Shown here: piece by piece, positions 8,986-18,366 of the stretch
Layout of the letters: every line of letters begins with the position of its first letter
Numbering within the stretch: the stretch's first letter is position 1
NCBI RefSeq assembly: GCF_901905185.1
Contig: NZ_CABFMQ020000076.1
Coordinates: forward strand, 186,001-250,000
Length of the DNA: 64,000 nucleotides
Source of the DNA: Methylocella tundrae
Lineage (GTDB): Bacteria > Pseudomonadota > Alphaproteobacteria > Rhizobiales > Beijerinckiaceae
Direction: 5' to 3'
Notes under the pieces: generated by a model
What the model saw: only the letters and a program-made list of their open reading frames with translations
Database searches by the model: none
Told to the model about the DNA's origin: nothing
Program-made: the position numbers and the translations under genes

Positions 8986-9470
8986 GATTTTGTCCCTTGC
9001 GGATGGACGGACTCTGCAACGCTGTCGGCGTCGCGGGCGCGCCGGTCATAACGGCCCCGCTCCGGCTGCGCTACAGGTCCGGGCCGTGAGGCGTTTGGCG
9101 TCTTCCGACCTGCCAGAAGGCTCGAACGTCACAACATGCCTGCTTGGTCAAGCACGTTTGGCGCGCCTCTTCAAGCATTTGGCGCTTCAGCGGAACGGCA
9201 TCGCTCGCTTCGCGGTCAAAACCTTGTGAAGGGCTGTTTTTGGACCAAGTGTCAGGGGGGGCGGCCGATCGGAAAGCCGGGCCTTGACCGACAGGGCCGG
9301 TTCGATCAACTAAGCGCAGGGCGGCGCGCCGGCATCGCCCGGCGCCGGAGGGCGTCGCTCAATCTATTGCTTAAACGCTTTTTGGCTGACACAGCCGCAC
9401 TTGTTTCCGCCATCATGCTGGCCGCCGGCGGAAAAGCGCCGCGCTGCGACGAAAACTTCAAGGAGAAGCC
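8986..9470. other. Non-coding stretch before cbpA
   Basis: About 485 bases between the divergent DUF1236 and cbpA genes. It is GC-rich and has no supported gene: the longest frame ends over the cbpA start and has no ribosome binding site or motif. It must hold both promoters. I saw no convincing heat-shock sigma-32 consensus. Confidence 0.4.
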
Positions 9471-10373
9471 GTGAGCAGAGATCCATATGAGGTCCTCGGC
9501 GTCGAGCGCAACGCATCAGCGGCGGATATTCAGAAGGCCTATCGCAAGCTGGCGAAAAAGCTCCACCCCGACCTCAATCCAGGCAATGTCAAAGCCGAAG
9601 AGGAATTCAAGGAGGTTGCCTCGGCCTATGGTCTGCTTGGCGACGCCGATAAGCGAAAGCGGTTCGACAATGGCGAAATCGACGCCTCTGGCGCCGAGCG
9701 GGCGCCTCAGCAATACTATCGTGATTACGCTGGCGCGGGCCCTGGCGCCAATCCTTACGCCAATGAGTCGGCCTACGCTGACTTCATGGACGATGAGACG
9801 CTGGCGAGCATCCTGCGCGGCGCCCGCCGGCGCCAGGCGGCCGGCCGCGACATTCATTATCACTTGCCCGTCGATTTTCTGACGGCGGTCAATGGCGGAA
9901 CGGCTCGCGTCGGACTGCCGGACGGCGCGACGCTCGACGTCAATATCCCGGCGGGGGCGCGGGAGGGGCAAATTCTTCGCCTGCGCGGAAAGGGCGAGCC
10001 GGGTTTTGGCGGCGGCCCGCCCGGTGACGGGCTTGTCGAACTGGAGGTGCGGCCCCACCCGTTTTTCGCGCGCGAGGGCGACGATATTCACCTGACCTTG
10101 CCGATCAGCCTCGCAGAGGCCGTTCTCGGCGGCGAGGTCAAGGTCCCAACGCCGACCGGCGCCGTCAGCATGAAGGTGCCGAGGGGCGCGAACTCCGGCG
10201 GCAAGCTGCGCCTCAAAGGCAAGGGGGCCGCGCGCCCGGACGGAAGCCGCGGCGACGAATATGTCACCTTGAAAGTCATGCTGCCTGAAAAGAGCGATCC
10301 GGAGCTTGAATCATTCGTGACGAACTGGGCCGCGGGGAAAGCTCAAAACCCGCGTGCCGGCATGGAGGCCTGA
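9471..10373 (+). CDS. cbpA: CbpA-like DnaJ-class co-chaperone
   Basis: Type II J-domain protein of 300 aa, close to E. coli CbpA in length and layout. It has an N-terminal J domain (residues 4-70) with the HPD motif at 32-34 that stimulates DnaK ATPase. A Gly/Ala/Asn-rich linker follows, then two beta-sandwich substrate-binding domains (about 125-285) without the zinc-finger cysteines of DnaJ. CbpA also binds curved DNA in E. coli. The GTG start is set by AAGGAG at 9460-9465. The cbpM modulator gene follows directly, and the pair is a known functional unit. Confidence 0.93.
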   Translation: MSRDPYEVLGVERNASAADIQKAYRKLAKKLHPDLNPGNVKAEEEFKEVASAYGLLGDADKRKRFDNGEIDASGAERAPQQYYRDYAGAGPGANPYANESAYADFMDDETLASILRGARRRQAAGRDIHYHLPVDFLTAVNGGTARVGLPDGATLDVNIPAGAREGQILRLRGKGEPGFGGGPPGDGLVELEVRPHPFFAREGDDIHLTLPISLAEAVLGGEVKVPTPTGAVSMKVPRGANSGGKLRLKGKGAARPDGSRGDEYVTLKVMLPEKSDPELESFVTNWAAGKAQNPRAGMEA

Positions 10374-10655
10374 ATGATTGACCGACAGCAGTTCCTGATG
10401 CGGGCGCGCCTCGAAGCGCACACGCTTGAAGCCTGGATCGAGGAGGAATGGCTGATCCCGCGACGCGAGGGCGAGGCCGAAGATTTTTCCGAAACGGACG
10501 TCGCGCGGGCGCAACTCATCCGCGATCTCAAGACGGATATCGGCGTCAACGATGAAGCCGTCGCGGTCATCCTCCATCTGATCGACCAGCTTCACGGCTT
10601 GAGGCGGACGCTTCAGGAGGTGCTGCGCCAGGATCGCGTTCAGACGGACCAATGA
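10374..10655 (+). CDS. cbpM: CbpM-like modulator of CbpA
   Basis: Small cytosolic protein of 93 aa. In E. coli, CbpM binds the J domain of CbpA and blocks both its co-chaperone and its DNA-binding activity. The sequence has the typical N-terminal MerR-like helix region ('LEAWIEEEWLIPRREG', then 'FSETDVARAQLIRDL', about 15-55) and a C-terminal dimerising helix ('VAVILHLIDQLHGLRRTL'). The ATG begins one base after the cbpA stop codon, so the two are translationally linked. The match is by pattern and by this diagnostic neighbour. Confidence 0.9.
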   Translation: MIDRQQFLMRARLEAHTLEAWIEEEWLIPRREGEAEDFSETDVARAQLIRDLKTDIGVNDEAVAVILHLIDQLHGLRRTLQEVLRQDRVQTDQ

Positions 10656-10853
10656 TGCAAACCCGATCAAGGGCGCGCCCTTGATCGCCAAAAAAGGCCG
10701 TCGGCGACGTCAAAGCGGGATAGGCCGCTGCCGGCCTCTTGCCTTTACGCCCGGCCGCAACAGCCAGGATCATGCTCCAAGCCGCGTCCGACGGTTGTTT
10801 TCAGTAGTCGCGATCGCCAGGGCTGTTCGCTCATCGGGGCTTGGCTCGCGCCT

Positions 10854-11027
10854 TCAAACTCGTCCGAGAGGCCTCCCGTCCTGGCCAAAAATTTCGATAA
10901 TGTATTTTCCAACATTCCGCGGGTCGCCCGAAATCACATAGATAAAATCGTCGTTCGGATCGTTCGCCTTGACGATTGCGATAAATTGCGCGGCGTCGTC
11001 CTCAGAATCGAAGACTCGGTCTCTCAT
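10854..11027 (-). CDS. Hypothetical 57-aa protein
   Basis: A 57-codon frame with balanced, protein-like composition: 'DSEDDAAQFIAIVKAND', then 'DDFIYVISGDP', then 'KYIIEIFGQDG'. It alternates hydrophobic and acidic residues as in a small alpha/beta protein. The frame stays open upstream to 11135, but that extension is Arg/His-rich and looks untranslated, so I start at the ATG at 11027. No ribosome binding site is clear. No family recognised; it might be a degraded gene end. It stands alone between cbpM and the flavoprotein gene. Confidence 0.45.
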   Translation of the reverse strand: MRDRVFDSEDDAAQFIAIVKANDPNDDFIYVISGDPRNVGKYIIEIFGQDGRPLGRV

Positions 11028-11484
11028 TAGGGGACGAAATCCTTGGCTGTGCGGGCGGATCCGCGCCGCGTTGTTGCGACAATGCCTGACGCAGCTTGCG
11101 CCAGCATGGCGGATCGGTGATCCGCCTAGCGTCAATTCACAGCAGGCATCGCCTTAGCCGCGCCAGACCCAAATACGCCTCAAATGCGCGTGATCTGCCG
11201 GGGTCTGTCGCGGCCGCTCTCCCGCGTCTCCCGCGTCTCCCGCGTCTCCCGCGCGCGAAGGGCGCGCGAAGGGTCAGCGGCGCAATCCTTCGCCAACCGG
11301 GCGAGGAGGCGCGGGGCTCGATCCTTCAGGACGGCGCCAGCGGGGAAACGGCTTTGCGCGGGGAGGCGCTCATGCTAGAGCATTGTCGCCTCCTTATCTT
11401 TTTGTTTTCTCGTCTCCTTTTTTGAGGCGAAGGCATGTCCGCTTCGCCTCGAACGCCCTCGAGGCTTCAGGAAAGCTGTTTCTC
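11028..11484. other. Non-coding stretch with short tandem repeat
   Basis: About 450 bases upstream of the flavoprotein gene with no supported coding region. It contains the tandem repeat at 11221-11253 and a run rich in GCGCG. The reading frame of the flavoprotein gene is open back to 11383, so part of this may be its leader. Confidence 0.35.
11221..11253. repeat. 9-bp tandem repeat (CCCGCGTCT)
   Basis: Three perfect copies of CCCGCGTCT followed by a partial fourth (CCCGCG). It is a simple microsatellite-like array in non-coding DNA, prone to slippage. No function is evident. Confidence 0.8.
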
Positions 11485-12753
11485 GTGTCGCTCGCCGCTC
11501 GACCGAATGTGATCATTATCGGCGCCGGGCCGTCCGGTTTGATGGCGGCCGAGGTTATCGCCTCGGCGGGCGTCGGCGTTACGATATTCGATCGGATGGC
11601 GGCGCCTGGACGCAAATTTCTGCTGGCCGGCCGCGGCGGCCTCAACATCACCCATAGCGAGGATTTCGAGATCTTGCTGACGCGCTATGGCGACGCCCTG
11701 CCGCGCCTGCGCGACGCGCTCGAGCAGTTTTCGCCGAAGGCGCTGCGCGCCTGGTGCGAGGGCCTTGGCGAATCGACCTTCATCGGTTCGAGCGGGCGCG
11801 TCTTTCCGGCCAGATTCAAGGCCTCGCCATTGCTGCGGGCGTGGCTGAAGCGTCTCGCCTCGCTTGGCGTTGTCCTGAATTCCCGACACGAATGGCGGGG
11901 ATGGAGCGATGAAGGCGCCGCCATCCTCAAAGGCCCCGAGGGTCAGTTCGAGGTCGCCGCCGACGCGACCATTCTGGCGCTCGGAGGGGCGAGTTGGCCG
12001 CGTCTTGGCTCGGACGGCGGCTGGGTCGCGGCGCTGGAGCGCGCGGCCATCGCAACAGCGCCGCTGCGGCCCGCCAATTGCGGATTTCTGGTCAATTGGT
12101 CAGATCATTTCAGGGATCTTTTCGAGGGCGCTCCTTTGAAGGGCATCGCTTTGTCCTTTGGCGAAACGAGCGTGCGCGGAGAGGCGATCATCACCCACGC
12201 GGGGCTCGAAGGCGGCGCGCTTTACGCCTTGTCCGCGGCGCTGCGCGAGTCCGTCGCCGCTTCGGGGGAGGCCGTTTTGCGCGTCGCGCTGCGGCCCGAT
12301 CTTTCGCTTGCGGAGCTGGAGCGGCGCATAGAGGCGCGAGACCCGAAACAGTCGTTTTCGACCTTCGCCCGCAAATCGCTCAAGCTTGCGCCCGCCGCGA
12401 TCGGCCTTTTGCAGGAGAGCGCGAGACAGGGCCTGCTCCCCCTCTCGGCGATGGACCCCGCGCAACTTGCCGGGTTCATCAACGCCGCGCCGGTTCGCCT
12501 CAACGGGGTCGCGCCGCTGGCGCGGGCCATCTCGACGGCGGGCGGTGTTCTCTTCCATGAAGTCGACAGCAATTTCATGCTGGTGCGGCGCCCTGGCGCC
12601 TTCGTCGCCGGAGAAATGCTCGACTGGGAAGCGCCGACTGGCGGCTATCTCCTCCAGGCCTGTTTCGCCACGGGCGCAGCCGCGGGACGCGGCGCGCTTC
12701 AGTGGCTCTCGGAGCAAACGGGCGCGCCGGAATCTTTCGTCTCAAGAACTTGA
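11485..12753 (+). CDS. FAD-dependent flavoprotein, HI0933/TIGR03862 family
   Basis: Cytosolic FAD-dependent oxidoreductase-like protein of 422 aa, resembling TIGR03862 and the wider HI0933 (BaiN-like) group. The N-terminal dinucleotide-binding site is 'VIIIGAGPSG' (residues 9-18). The family block 'GRKFLLAGRGGLNITHSE' follows, and a C-terminal FAD contact, 'APTGGYLLQACFATGAAAG', lies near 395. An internal domain of about 160 residues is inserted, as in HI0933. I choose the GTG at 11485, with GGAAAG upstream, because it leaves a short natural N-terminus; an earlier start at 11383 is possible. Reaction unknown. It stands alone. Confidence 0.85.
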   Translation: MSLAARPNVIIIGAGPSGLMAAEVIASAGVGVTIFDRMAAPGRKFLLAGRGGLNITHSEDFEILLTRYGDALPRLRDALEQFSPKALRAWCEGLGESTFIGSSGRVFPARFKASPLLRAWLKRLASLGVVLNSRHEWRGWSDEGAAILKGPEGQFEVAADATILALGGASWPRLGSDGGWVAALERAAIATAPLRPANCGFLVNWSDHFRDLFEGAPLKGIALSFGETSVRGEAIITHAGLEGGALYALSAALRESVAASGEAVLRVALRPDLSLAELERRIEARDPKQSFSTFARKSLKLAPAAIGLLQESARQGLLPLSAMDPAQLAGFINAAPVRLNGVAPLARAISTAGGVLFHEVDSNFMLVRRPGAFVAGEMLDWEAPTGGYLLQACFATGAAAGRGALQWLSEQTGAPESFVSRT

Positions 12754-12896
12754 AGAGACAACGCAGGGGCGCCGCTCCGGGCGTCAAAACTCATCCAGCG
12801 GATCTGGCCGATGACCGGTTCCTGCCCTTCGCGGAAGCGCGGCCAAGAGTTCTCGATGGCGGAGTTGAAACGAAGTGGATATTCGCGAACGAAGGC

Positions 12897-14252
12897 TTAT
12901 GCGCGTGAGATCACGGTCTGCCGCCGCAATGAATAAAGGGTTCCTGTGGCGAGCAGGCCCACAAAGAGCAATGGAAGCACATTCAGCGGCGCGGCCGGGA
13001 TTGGATAGACCGAACCGAGCAGCACGTAGCCAAGCACAATGAGCGCCGCCGCCGAAAGGACCACATGGCCCACGCGCAATTGGCCCGCGCGGCGCAGGAA
13101 GATCGGCGTCGATACGCAGGCCAATCCATAGGCGATCACGCAACCGAAGGTGCCAAAGGTGCCGAGCCAGTCGTAGATGTCGAGCGGCTTGGCGAATGTC
13201 GCCAGCGCCAATGCCGTCGCCATGATCAGGAAAGCGGACAGTGCGACCGCGCGCGTCGGCGCGGATCGACGGCCCAGCCGCGCTAGCGCGGCGGGAATCG
13301 CGTTTTGCTGCGCGAGGGCGAAGGCGATGCGTGAGGAGGCGACCATCGTGGCGGTGGCGCAGGCAAAAAGGCTGATGGCCGTGCCTATCGAGACCACGGC
13401 GCCCAGACCCGGCCGATCGAGAGCGCGGGCGAGATCATCCAGCGGCGCGTCGCTGGTGGCGACCGCGATGCCGTAATGATTGAACCCGAGCACAATCACG
13501 TAAGCGGAAAATACGAAGAACACGCCGGCCAGCACAGGGGTCAGGATCAACACGCGCGGAATGTCGCGCAGCGGCTGTTCGGCCTCGTCCCCTAACGTCG
13601 CGGCCGCCTCGAAACCGACGAAGCTCAGCACGCCGATCAGCAGCGCGCTGCTCATGCCCGAACCACGAAGCCCGGTGAGACGCAGCTGCGCGAGATCGAC
13701 GGCGACGCCGAGGCGAACGAGGATCGTTATGCCGAGGACGACGACGAGCAGGATGGAGATGATCTCGAGCGCCAGCATCAGGACGGTTGAAAGCCGAATG
13801 TCGCGCAGCGCAAATAACACGGCCACGCTGCCTACGAGGGCTACCCAGAAAATCAACGGCAAGGAAATTCGCGCCGCTTCGAACAGCGTAGACACGTAAG
13901 CGGTGCAGCCAGCGAGCGTCGCCACTGAAAGCGCGAGGTAGACCAGCAAGAGAATCCATGCCGTGATCAGCCGCCCGACGGGACCGAGGCCATGGCCGAC
14001 GAACTCCGACAGCGATCCCGCCCCGGCAAACGTCCGGGCAAGCGGCGCCAGGTTCAGCGCCACCAGCAGGATGGCGAGCGTCGCGACCAGAAAAGCGAGC
14101 CAGGTCCCGCTGCCCGCCGCGGCGAAGACGAGGGCGACGTTGATCGTCGGGGTCGTGGTCGGCGCAACGCCGGCCACGGACTGGCCAAGCACCCCGAGAA
14201 ATCCGACCGATCGGCGAAGGCCAGCTTTCTTGGAGGTCGTTTGCAATTTCAT
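12897..14252 (-). CDS. APC-family amino acid permease
   Basis: Inner-membrane transporter of 451 aa with about 12 hydrophobic segments. It belongs to the amino acid-polyamine-organocation superfamily. Helix 1 has the unwound substrate-binding pattern ('GQSVAGVAPTTTP'), helix 3 carries 'GSLSEFVGHGLGP', and 'SFVGFEAAATLGDEAEQP' in mid-protein is the conserved APC block with Phe-Glu. Probably imports an amino acid or amine by proton symport; specificity is unknown. AAAGGTG lies seven bases before the ATG. It is a single gene, convergent with the flavoprotein gene. Confidence 0.88.
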   Translation of the reverse strand: MKLQTTSKKAGLRRSVGFLGVLGQSVAGVAPTTTPTINVALVFAAAGSGTWLAFLVATLAILLVALNLAPLARTFAGAGSLSEFVGHGLGPVGRLITAWILLLVYLALSVATLAGCTAYVSTLFEAARISLPLIFWVALVGSVAVLFALRDIRLSTVLMLALEIISILLVVVLGITILVRLGVAVDLAQLRLTGLRGSGMSSALLIGVLSFVGFEAAATLGDEAEQPLRDIPRVLILTPVLAGVFFVFSAYVIVLGFNHYGIAVATSDAPLDDLARALDRPGLGAVVSIGTAISLFACATATMVASSRIAFALAQQNAIPAALARLGRRSAPTRAVALSAFLIMATALALATFAKPLDIYDWLGTFGTFGCVIAYGLACVSTPIFLRRAGQLRVGHVVLSAAALIVLGYVLLGSVYPIPAAPLNVLPLLFVGLLATGTLYSLRRQTVISRA

Positions 14253-14474
14253 GGGCGCACCTTTGACGCCTCCGCGTTGCGCGGCGTGCGTTTGGACCTT
14301 AGCGCCGAACCCTAACCAAAACGCTACAGGGCCGGCGCCCTGCGGCGGCCGTCGGCTTGGCAGAGTTTATTTTTTCAGTAAGCCGCCGCCTCGCGCAAAG
14401 CGATCGTCGCCACAAAGACGCGCCAATCATCGGGACGGCGACACCCAACGCCGACGATCCGGCGCGTTTATACG

Positions 14475-15338
14475 CTAAAGGTCGGGATCAAGCGTCTGGC
14501 TCAGGATCCGGTAGGGATGGGCGCGATAGACGCCGAGAATTTTCAGTTCCTTGCAGAAAAAGGCGAGTTCTTCCAGCGCGCGCGCCAATGCCGGCTCGTC
14601 CGGATGGCCGTCGACGTCGGCCAGAAACTGCGTCGCCGTGAATTGTCCCGCGACCATATAGCTCTCGAGCTTCGTCATGTTGACGCCATTGGTGGCGAAG
14701 CCGCCGAGCGCCTTATAAAGCGCGGCCGGCACATTGCGCACCCGAAAGACGAAACTCGTGACGGTCGGCTCGTCTGAGGGCTCGGCCCAGCGCGGCGTCT
14801 TGGACAGAATGACGAAACGCGTCGTATTATTCGGCTCGTCTTCAATGTCGGCGGCGAGAACCTCAAGCCCATAGATGTCGGCGGCGAGCGATGTCGCGAT
14901 CGAGGCGCGCGCCGGATCGCCCCATTCGGCGACTTCCCGGGCGGAGCCCGCCGTATCGGCCGAAACATGCGGCGAAAGGCGCAGCTTGCGGATGATCTTC
15001 CGGCACTGGCCGAGCGCATGAACATGGCTGTAAACGGATTTGACGTCGCCAAGCTTCGCGCCCTTAAGGCCGAGGAGCTGAAAATGGATCGGCAAAAAAT
15101 ATTCGCCGACGACATGAAGGTTGGCGCTTGGCAGCAGGTGATGGATGTCGGCGACGCGGCCGGCGATCGAATTTTCGATCGGAATCATGCCAAGGCCCGC
15201 CTCGCCTTCAGCGATGGCGCTGAGCGCGTCCTCGAAGGTGTCGCAGGCAAGCGGCTCCCAATCCGGGTAGACGTTTTGGCAGGCGATATGGGAATTCGCG
15301 CCGGGCTCGCCCTGATAGGCGATTTTTCGAACAGTCAT
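14475..15338 (-). CDS. pheA: Prephenate dehydratase
   Basis: Converts prephenate to phenylpyruvate in phenylalanine synthesis; 287 aa, a monofunctional enzyme without chorismate mutase. The catalytic domain (about 4-180) opens with 'IAYQGEPGANSH' and holds 'IENSIAGRV' and the active-site Thr in 'NNTTRFVIL' near 174. A C-terminal ACT domain (about 200-280, 'ALYKALGGFATNGVNMTKLE') gives Phe feedback. The usual ESRP motif of the ACT domain reads 'ESYM' here. The frame is open to 15461, but the ATG at 15338 matches the family N-terminus. It is divergent from the CycM-like cytochrome gene, an arrangement known from rhizobia. Confidence 0.93.
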   Translation of the reverse strand: MTVRKIAYQGEPGANSHIACQNVYPDWEPLACDTFEDALSAIAEGEAGLGMIPIENSIAGRVADIHHLLPSANLHVVGEYFLPIHFQLLGLKGAKLGDVKSVYSHVHALGQCRKIIRKLRLSPHVSADTAGSAREVAEWGDPARASIATSLAADIYGLEVLAADIEDEPNNTTRFVILSKTPRWAEPSDEPTVTSFVFRVRNVPAALYKALGGFATNGVNMTKLESYMVAGQFTATQFLADVDGHPDEPALARALEELAFFCKELKILGVYRAHPYRILSQTLDPDL

Positions 15339-15639
15339 AACCTCGAAAACCTTGTCGCTACCTGAAAAACCGAAGCTGCCGCAGCCTATGGCATGTTCCG
15401 GCCGCTCGCGGGAAGCTCTTGTTGGAGCGGGGGCCGGAAAATGGGCGCCAGGGCGCGCCAAAACGCGTGTTTGCCCTTGCGCTCCAGATGGCGACGGGAC
15501 AAAAAGAAGTGCGTGGCGGAGCCTTGACGATATTGTTATGGAAGCCGTAACGCAGATAGACTATGCAGCGTCCAAGCTGATGGAATCATGATCAGCGTGA
15601 CGCTCCGGCTCGCCTTTTCAGGTTCGAGCCTGGCCTAAA
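15339..15639. promoter_or_regulatory. Divergent promoter region pheA / cycM-like
   Basis: About 300 bases between two divergent genes, which must contain both promoters. No supported coding frame, hairpin or recognised operator was seen in it. Confidence 0.4.
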
Positions 15640-16209
15640 ATGGATGAAGGGTGGAGGGCGCAATTGTTTTCTTTCGAAACCAACAAGATCGCCGGAGCTA
15701 TCCTTGGCTCGCTTCTCTTGGCCATGGGGCTCGGGGTCATCGGCCAGATGATTTTCTCCCATCCGCCGCTCGTCAAGCCCGGGTATGATCTGCCCGCGCC
15801 CGCCGAGGCTACGGAAGGCGCGGCGGCCACGCCCGCGGTTGCGCCGCTGCCCGCGCGCCTAGCCAAGGCCGACGTCTCGAAGGGAGAGGCCAGCACCAAG
15901 GCCTGTCAGGCCTGCCACAATTTTGAAAAGGGCGCTGGCCCCAAGGTCGGTCCGCCGCTTTATGGCGTCGTCGGCCGCCCCAAAGGCTCGATCCCCGGCT
16001 TTGCCTATTCCGACGCGATGAAGGCCAAGGGCGGCGACTGGACCTATGACGATCTCGATCAGTTCATCGCCAATCCCAAGGGCTTCGTGAACGGCACGAA
16101 AATGGCGTTCGCCGGCGAGCCCGATCCGCAAAAGCGCGCCGACATCATTGATTATCTGCATACTTTGTCCGATAGCCCGGTTCCGCTTCCGGCGGCGGCG
16201 GCGAAATAG
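15640..16209 (+). CDS. cycM: Membrane-anchored class I cytochrome c, CycM-like
   Basis: Electron carrier of 189 aa held to the periplasmic face of the inner membrane. An uncleaved N-terminal anchor spans about residues 17-39. An Ala/Pro-rich linker (50-75) leads to one cytochrome c domain. Heme is attached at 'CQACH' (Cys89, Cys92, His93), and the sixth ligand is Met155 in 'GTKMAF'. This layout is that of rhizobial CycM, which passes electrons from the bc1 complex to an aa3-type oxidase. Location beside pheA supports that identity. A good terminator follows 67 bases after the stop. Confidence 0.87.
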   Translation: MDEGWRAQLFSFETNKIAGAILGSLLLAMGLGVIGQMIFSHPPLVKPGYDLPAPAEATEGAAATPAVAPLPARLAKADVSKGEASTKACQACHNFEKGAGPKVGPPLYGVVGRPKGSIPGFAYSDAMKAKGGDWTYDDLDQFIANPKGFVNGTKMAFAGEPDPQKRADIIDYLHTLSDSPVPLPAAAAK

Positions 16210-16275
16210 GACGCCGCGGCAAAGCTCTGGCTCTCTCCGGGGGCGAAGGCAGGGCGAACAGCCCCTGATTGATCT

Positions 16276-16306
16276 AACGCCGGGTTTGCGCCCGGCGTTT
16301 TCGTTT
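16276..16306 (+). terminator. Rho-independent terminator after cycM
   Basis: Perfect 9-bp GC-rich stem AACGCCGGG/CCCGGCGTT with a 6-base loop, followed by TTTCGTTT. It ends the cycM transcript and insulates the yej operon. Confidence 0.8.
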
Positions 16307-16467
16307 ATTTGCCTTGGCGAGCGTCATCATAAAACCTAGATAGGGTGCTCGTTGAGTTCATGGCCGAGCCTCGCGCGGCTCTGAACCTTGGAGCTGAACG
16401 CGCCACGGCGCCCGCCTCAGCGCGGAAAGCTTCGCAGGTTCAGCGCAGCCGGCGGCCGCATATCGGG

Positions 16468-18357
16468 ATGGTTTTATTGCCCAATCCTTTTTGCTTCTCT
16501 CGTCGCTCGTTTCTGCAACTTTCCGCCGGCGGTCTCCTCCTACCTCCATTCATGTCCGGCCGCGCCGGAGCGGCGACGGAAGCCGGCGAAGTTCACGGCC
16601 TCTCCGTCTTCGGCGATCTGGCGCTTCCCGCGGACTTCCCACATTTCGCATATGTCAATCCCAACGCGCCGAAAGGCGGTCAGATGGTGCTGCAGGTCAG
16701 CTCGACCTCGGGCAACCAGAACTTCACCACCTTCAACACGTTGAACGCCTACATCCTGAAAGGCGACGGCGCGGCCGGCATGGGGCTGATCTTCGATACT
16801 CTGATGACCGGGAACGCCGACGAGCCGGATTCCCTCTATGGTCTCGCCGCCCGCGCCGTTAAAGTTTCCGCCGACAAGAGCGCCTATCGCTTCCTGCTCC
16901 GCAAGGAAGCGCGTTTTCATGACGGTTCGCCGCTGAGCGCCGAGGATGTCGCTTTTTCCCTGAACGTGCTGCGGACCAAAGGCCACCCTTCGATCCGCCA
17001 GGCGCTGCGCGACATCGACGCCGCCGAGGCCGAAGCCGACGACATTGTTCTCGTCAAGCTAAAGCCCCACCATAGCCGGGAAGCGGGTTTGATCGTGGCG
17101 GGACAGCCGATCTTCAGCGCGGCCTATTACAAGACGCGCGAATTCGATGCGACGACGCTCGAACCGCCGCTCGGCTCTGGAGCTTACAAGGTCGGGCGGT
17201 TCGATCAGGGCCATTTTATCAGCTTCGATCGCGTCCCCGATTATTGGGGCAGGGATCTGCCGGTCAATCTCGGCCAGGCGAATTTCGACCATGTCCGGTT
17301 TGAGTATTTCGCCGACCGTAAAGTCGCGTTCGAGGCGTTCAAGGCTGGGATTTTCACCTTCCGTGAGGAGTTCACCTCCGCCGTCTGGGCGACCGGCTAT
17401 GATTTTTCAGCCGTCAAGGAAGGACGCGTTCAGCGCGCCACGCTGCCGGACGAATCCCCGATGGGAACGCAGGGCTGGTTCCTCAACATGCGGCGCGACA
17501 AATTCAAGGATCCGCGCATAAGGCAGGCGGTCGGTCTTGCTTTCGATTTCGAATGGACCAACGCCAATATCATGTATGGCGTCTATTCGCGCACCACCTC
17601 TTTCTTCCAGAATTCTCCGATGGCGGCGCAGGGAAAGCCTTCGCCGGAGGAACTCGCCCTGCTTGAGCCCTACCGCGGCGAGATCCCCGCTGAAGCCTTT
17701 GGCGAGGTCTATGCGCCGCCCGTGTCAGACGGCTCAGGGCAGGATCGCGAGTTGCTGCGCCGCGCCAATACTCTGCTGATGGACGCCGGATGCAAGCGGC
17801 AGGGCGCGGCGCTGATGCTGCCGGACGGGAAACCGTTTGAAATCGAATTTCTCGATTTTGACGGCGCTCTCGAGCCGCATACGGCGCCTTTCATCAAGAA
17901 TTTGAAGCTGCTCGGAATCGAGGCGCGCTATCGCGTCGTTGACGCCGCGCAATATAAGCGCCGCACCGATGACTTCGACTATGACGTCGTGACCTCGCGC
18001 TTTGGCCTCGGCCTGACGCCGGGAGAGGGCATGCGCGCGACCTTTGGATCTGAAGCCGCCGACTTGCCTGGCTCGCGCAATGTCTCAGGCATCAAGAACA
18101 AGGCGGTGGACGCCCTGGTCGAGCAGGCGCTTGTCGCCGGAACGCGCGAGCAGCTGACTTTCATCTGCCGCGCCATCGACCGTATCCTGCGGGCCAGCTA
18201 CCCTTGGGTTCCGATGTGGAACAAGCCTAATCACCTCGTCGCCTATTGGGACGTCTTCAGCCGCCCGGAGCGCAGTGGAAAGTATGATATCGGCGTCGTC
18301 AACACATGGTGGTACGATGACGAGAAAGCCAAACGCATCAATTTCGTCAGCCGCTGA
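16468..18357 (+). CDS. yejA: Oligopeptide ABC transporter substrate-binding protein YejA
   Basis: Periplasmic binding protein of the SBP_bac_5 (DppA/OppA) group, 629 aa, close to E. coli YejA. In E. coli and Brucella-like bacteria, YejABEF imports small peptides, including microcin C and antimicrobial peptides. The N-terminus has a twin-arginine-like signal ('FSRRSFLQLSAGGLLL', residues 10-25). Family markers include 'YVNPNAPKGGQM', 'RKEARFHDGSPLSAEDVAFS' and 'MGTQGWFLNMRRD'. The ATG at 16468 puts the signal at the right distance; an in-frame GTG at 16345 would add 41 residues. It is the first gene of a co-directional yej operon. Confidence 0.9.
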   Translation: MVLLPNPFCFSRRSFLQLSAGGLLLPPFMSGRAGAATEAGEVHGLSVFGDLALPADFPHFAYVNPNAPKGGQMVLQVSSTSGNQNFTTFNTLNAYILKGDGAAGMGLIFDTLMTGNADEPDSLYGLAARAVKVSADKSAYRFLLRKEARFHDGSPLSAEDVAFSLNVLRTKGHPSIRQALRDIDAAEAEADDIVLVKLKPHHSREAGLIVAGQPIFSAAYYKTREFDATTLEPPLGSGAYKVGRFDQGHFISFDRVPDYWGRDLPVNLGQANFDHVRFEYFADRKVAFEAFKAGIFTFREEFTSAVWATGYDFSAVKEGRVQRATLPDESPMGTQGWFLNMRRDKFKDPRIRQAVGLAFDFEWTNANIMYGVYSRTTSFFQNSPMAAQGKPSPEELALLEPYRGEIPAEAFGEVYAPPVSDGSGQDRELLRRANTLLMDAGCKRQGAALMLPDGKPFEIEFLDFDGALEPHTAPFIKNLKLLGIEARYRVVDAAQYKRRTDDFDYDVVTSRFGLGLTPGEGMRATFGSEAADLPGSRNVSGIKNKAVDALVEQALVAGTREQLTFICRAIDRILRASYPWVPMWNKPNHLVAYWDVFSRPERSGKYDIGVVNTWWYDDEKAKRINFVSR

Positions 18358-18366
18358 CGAGGCCTG

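Noticed and set aside
9136..9474. 112-codon plus-strand frame before cbpA
   Set aside because: Overlaps the cbpA start, has no ribosome binding site and an Arg/Ala/Gly composition typical of non-coding GC-rich DNA.
11221..11253. Possible CRISPR-like array
   Set aside because: The units are only 9 bp with no spacers; it is a simple tandem repeat.
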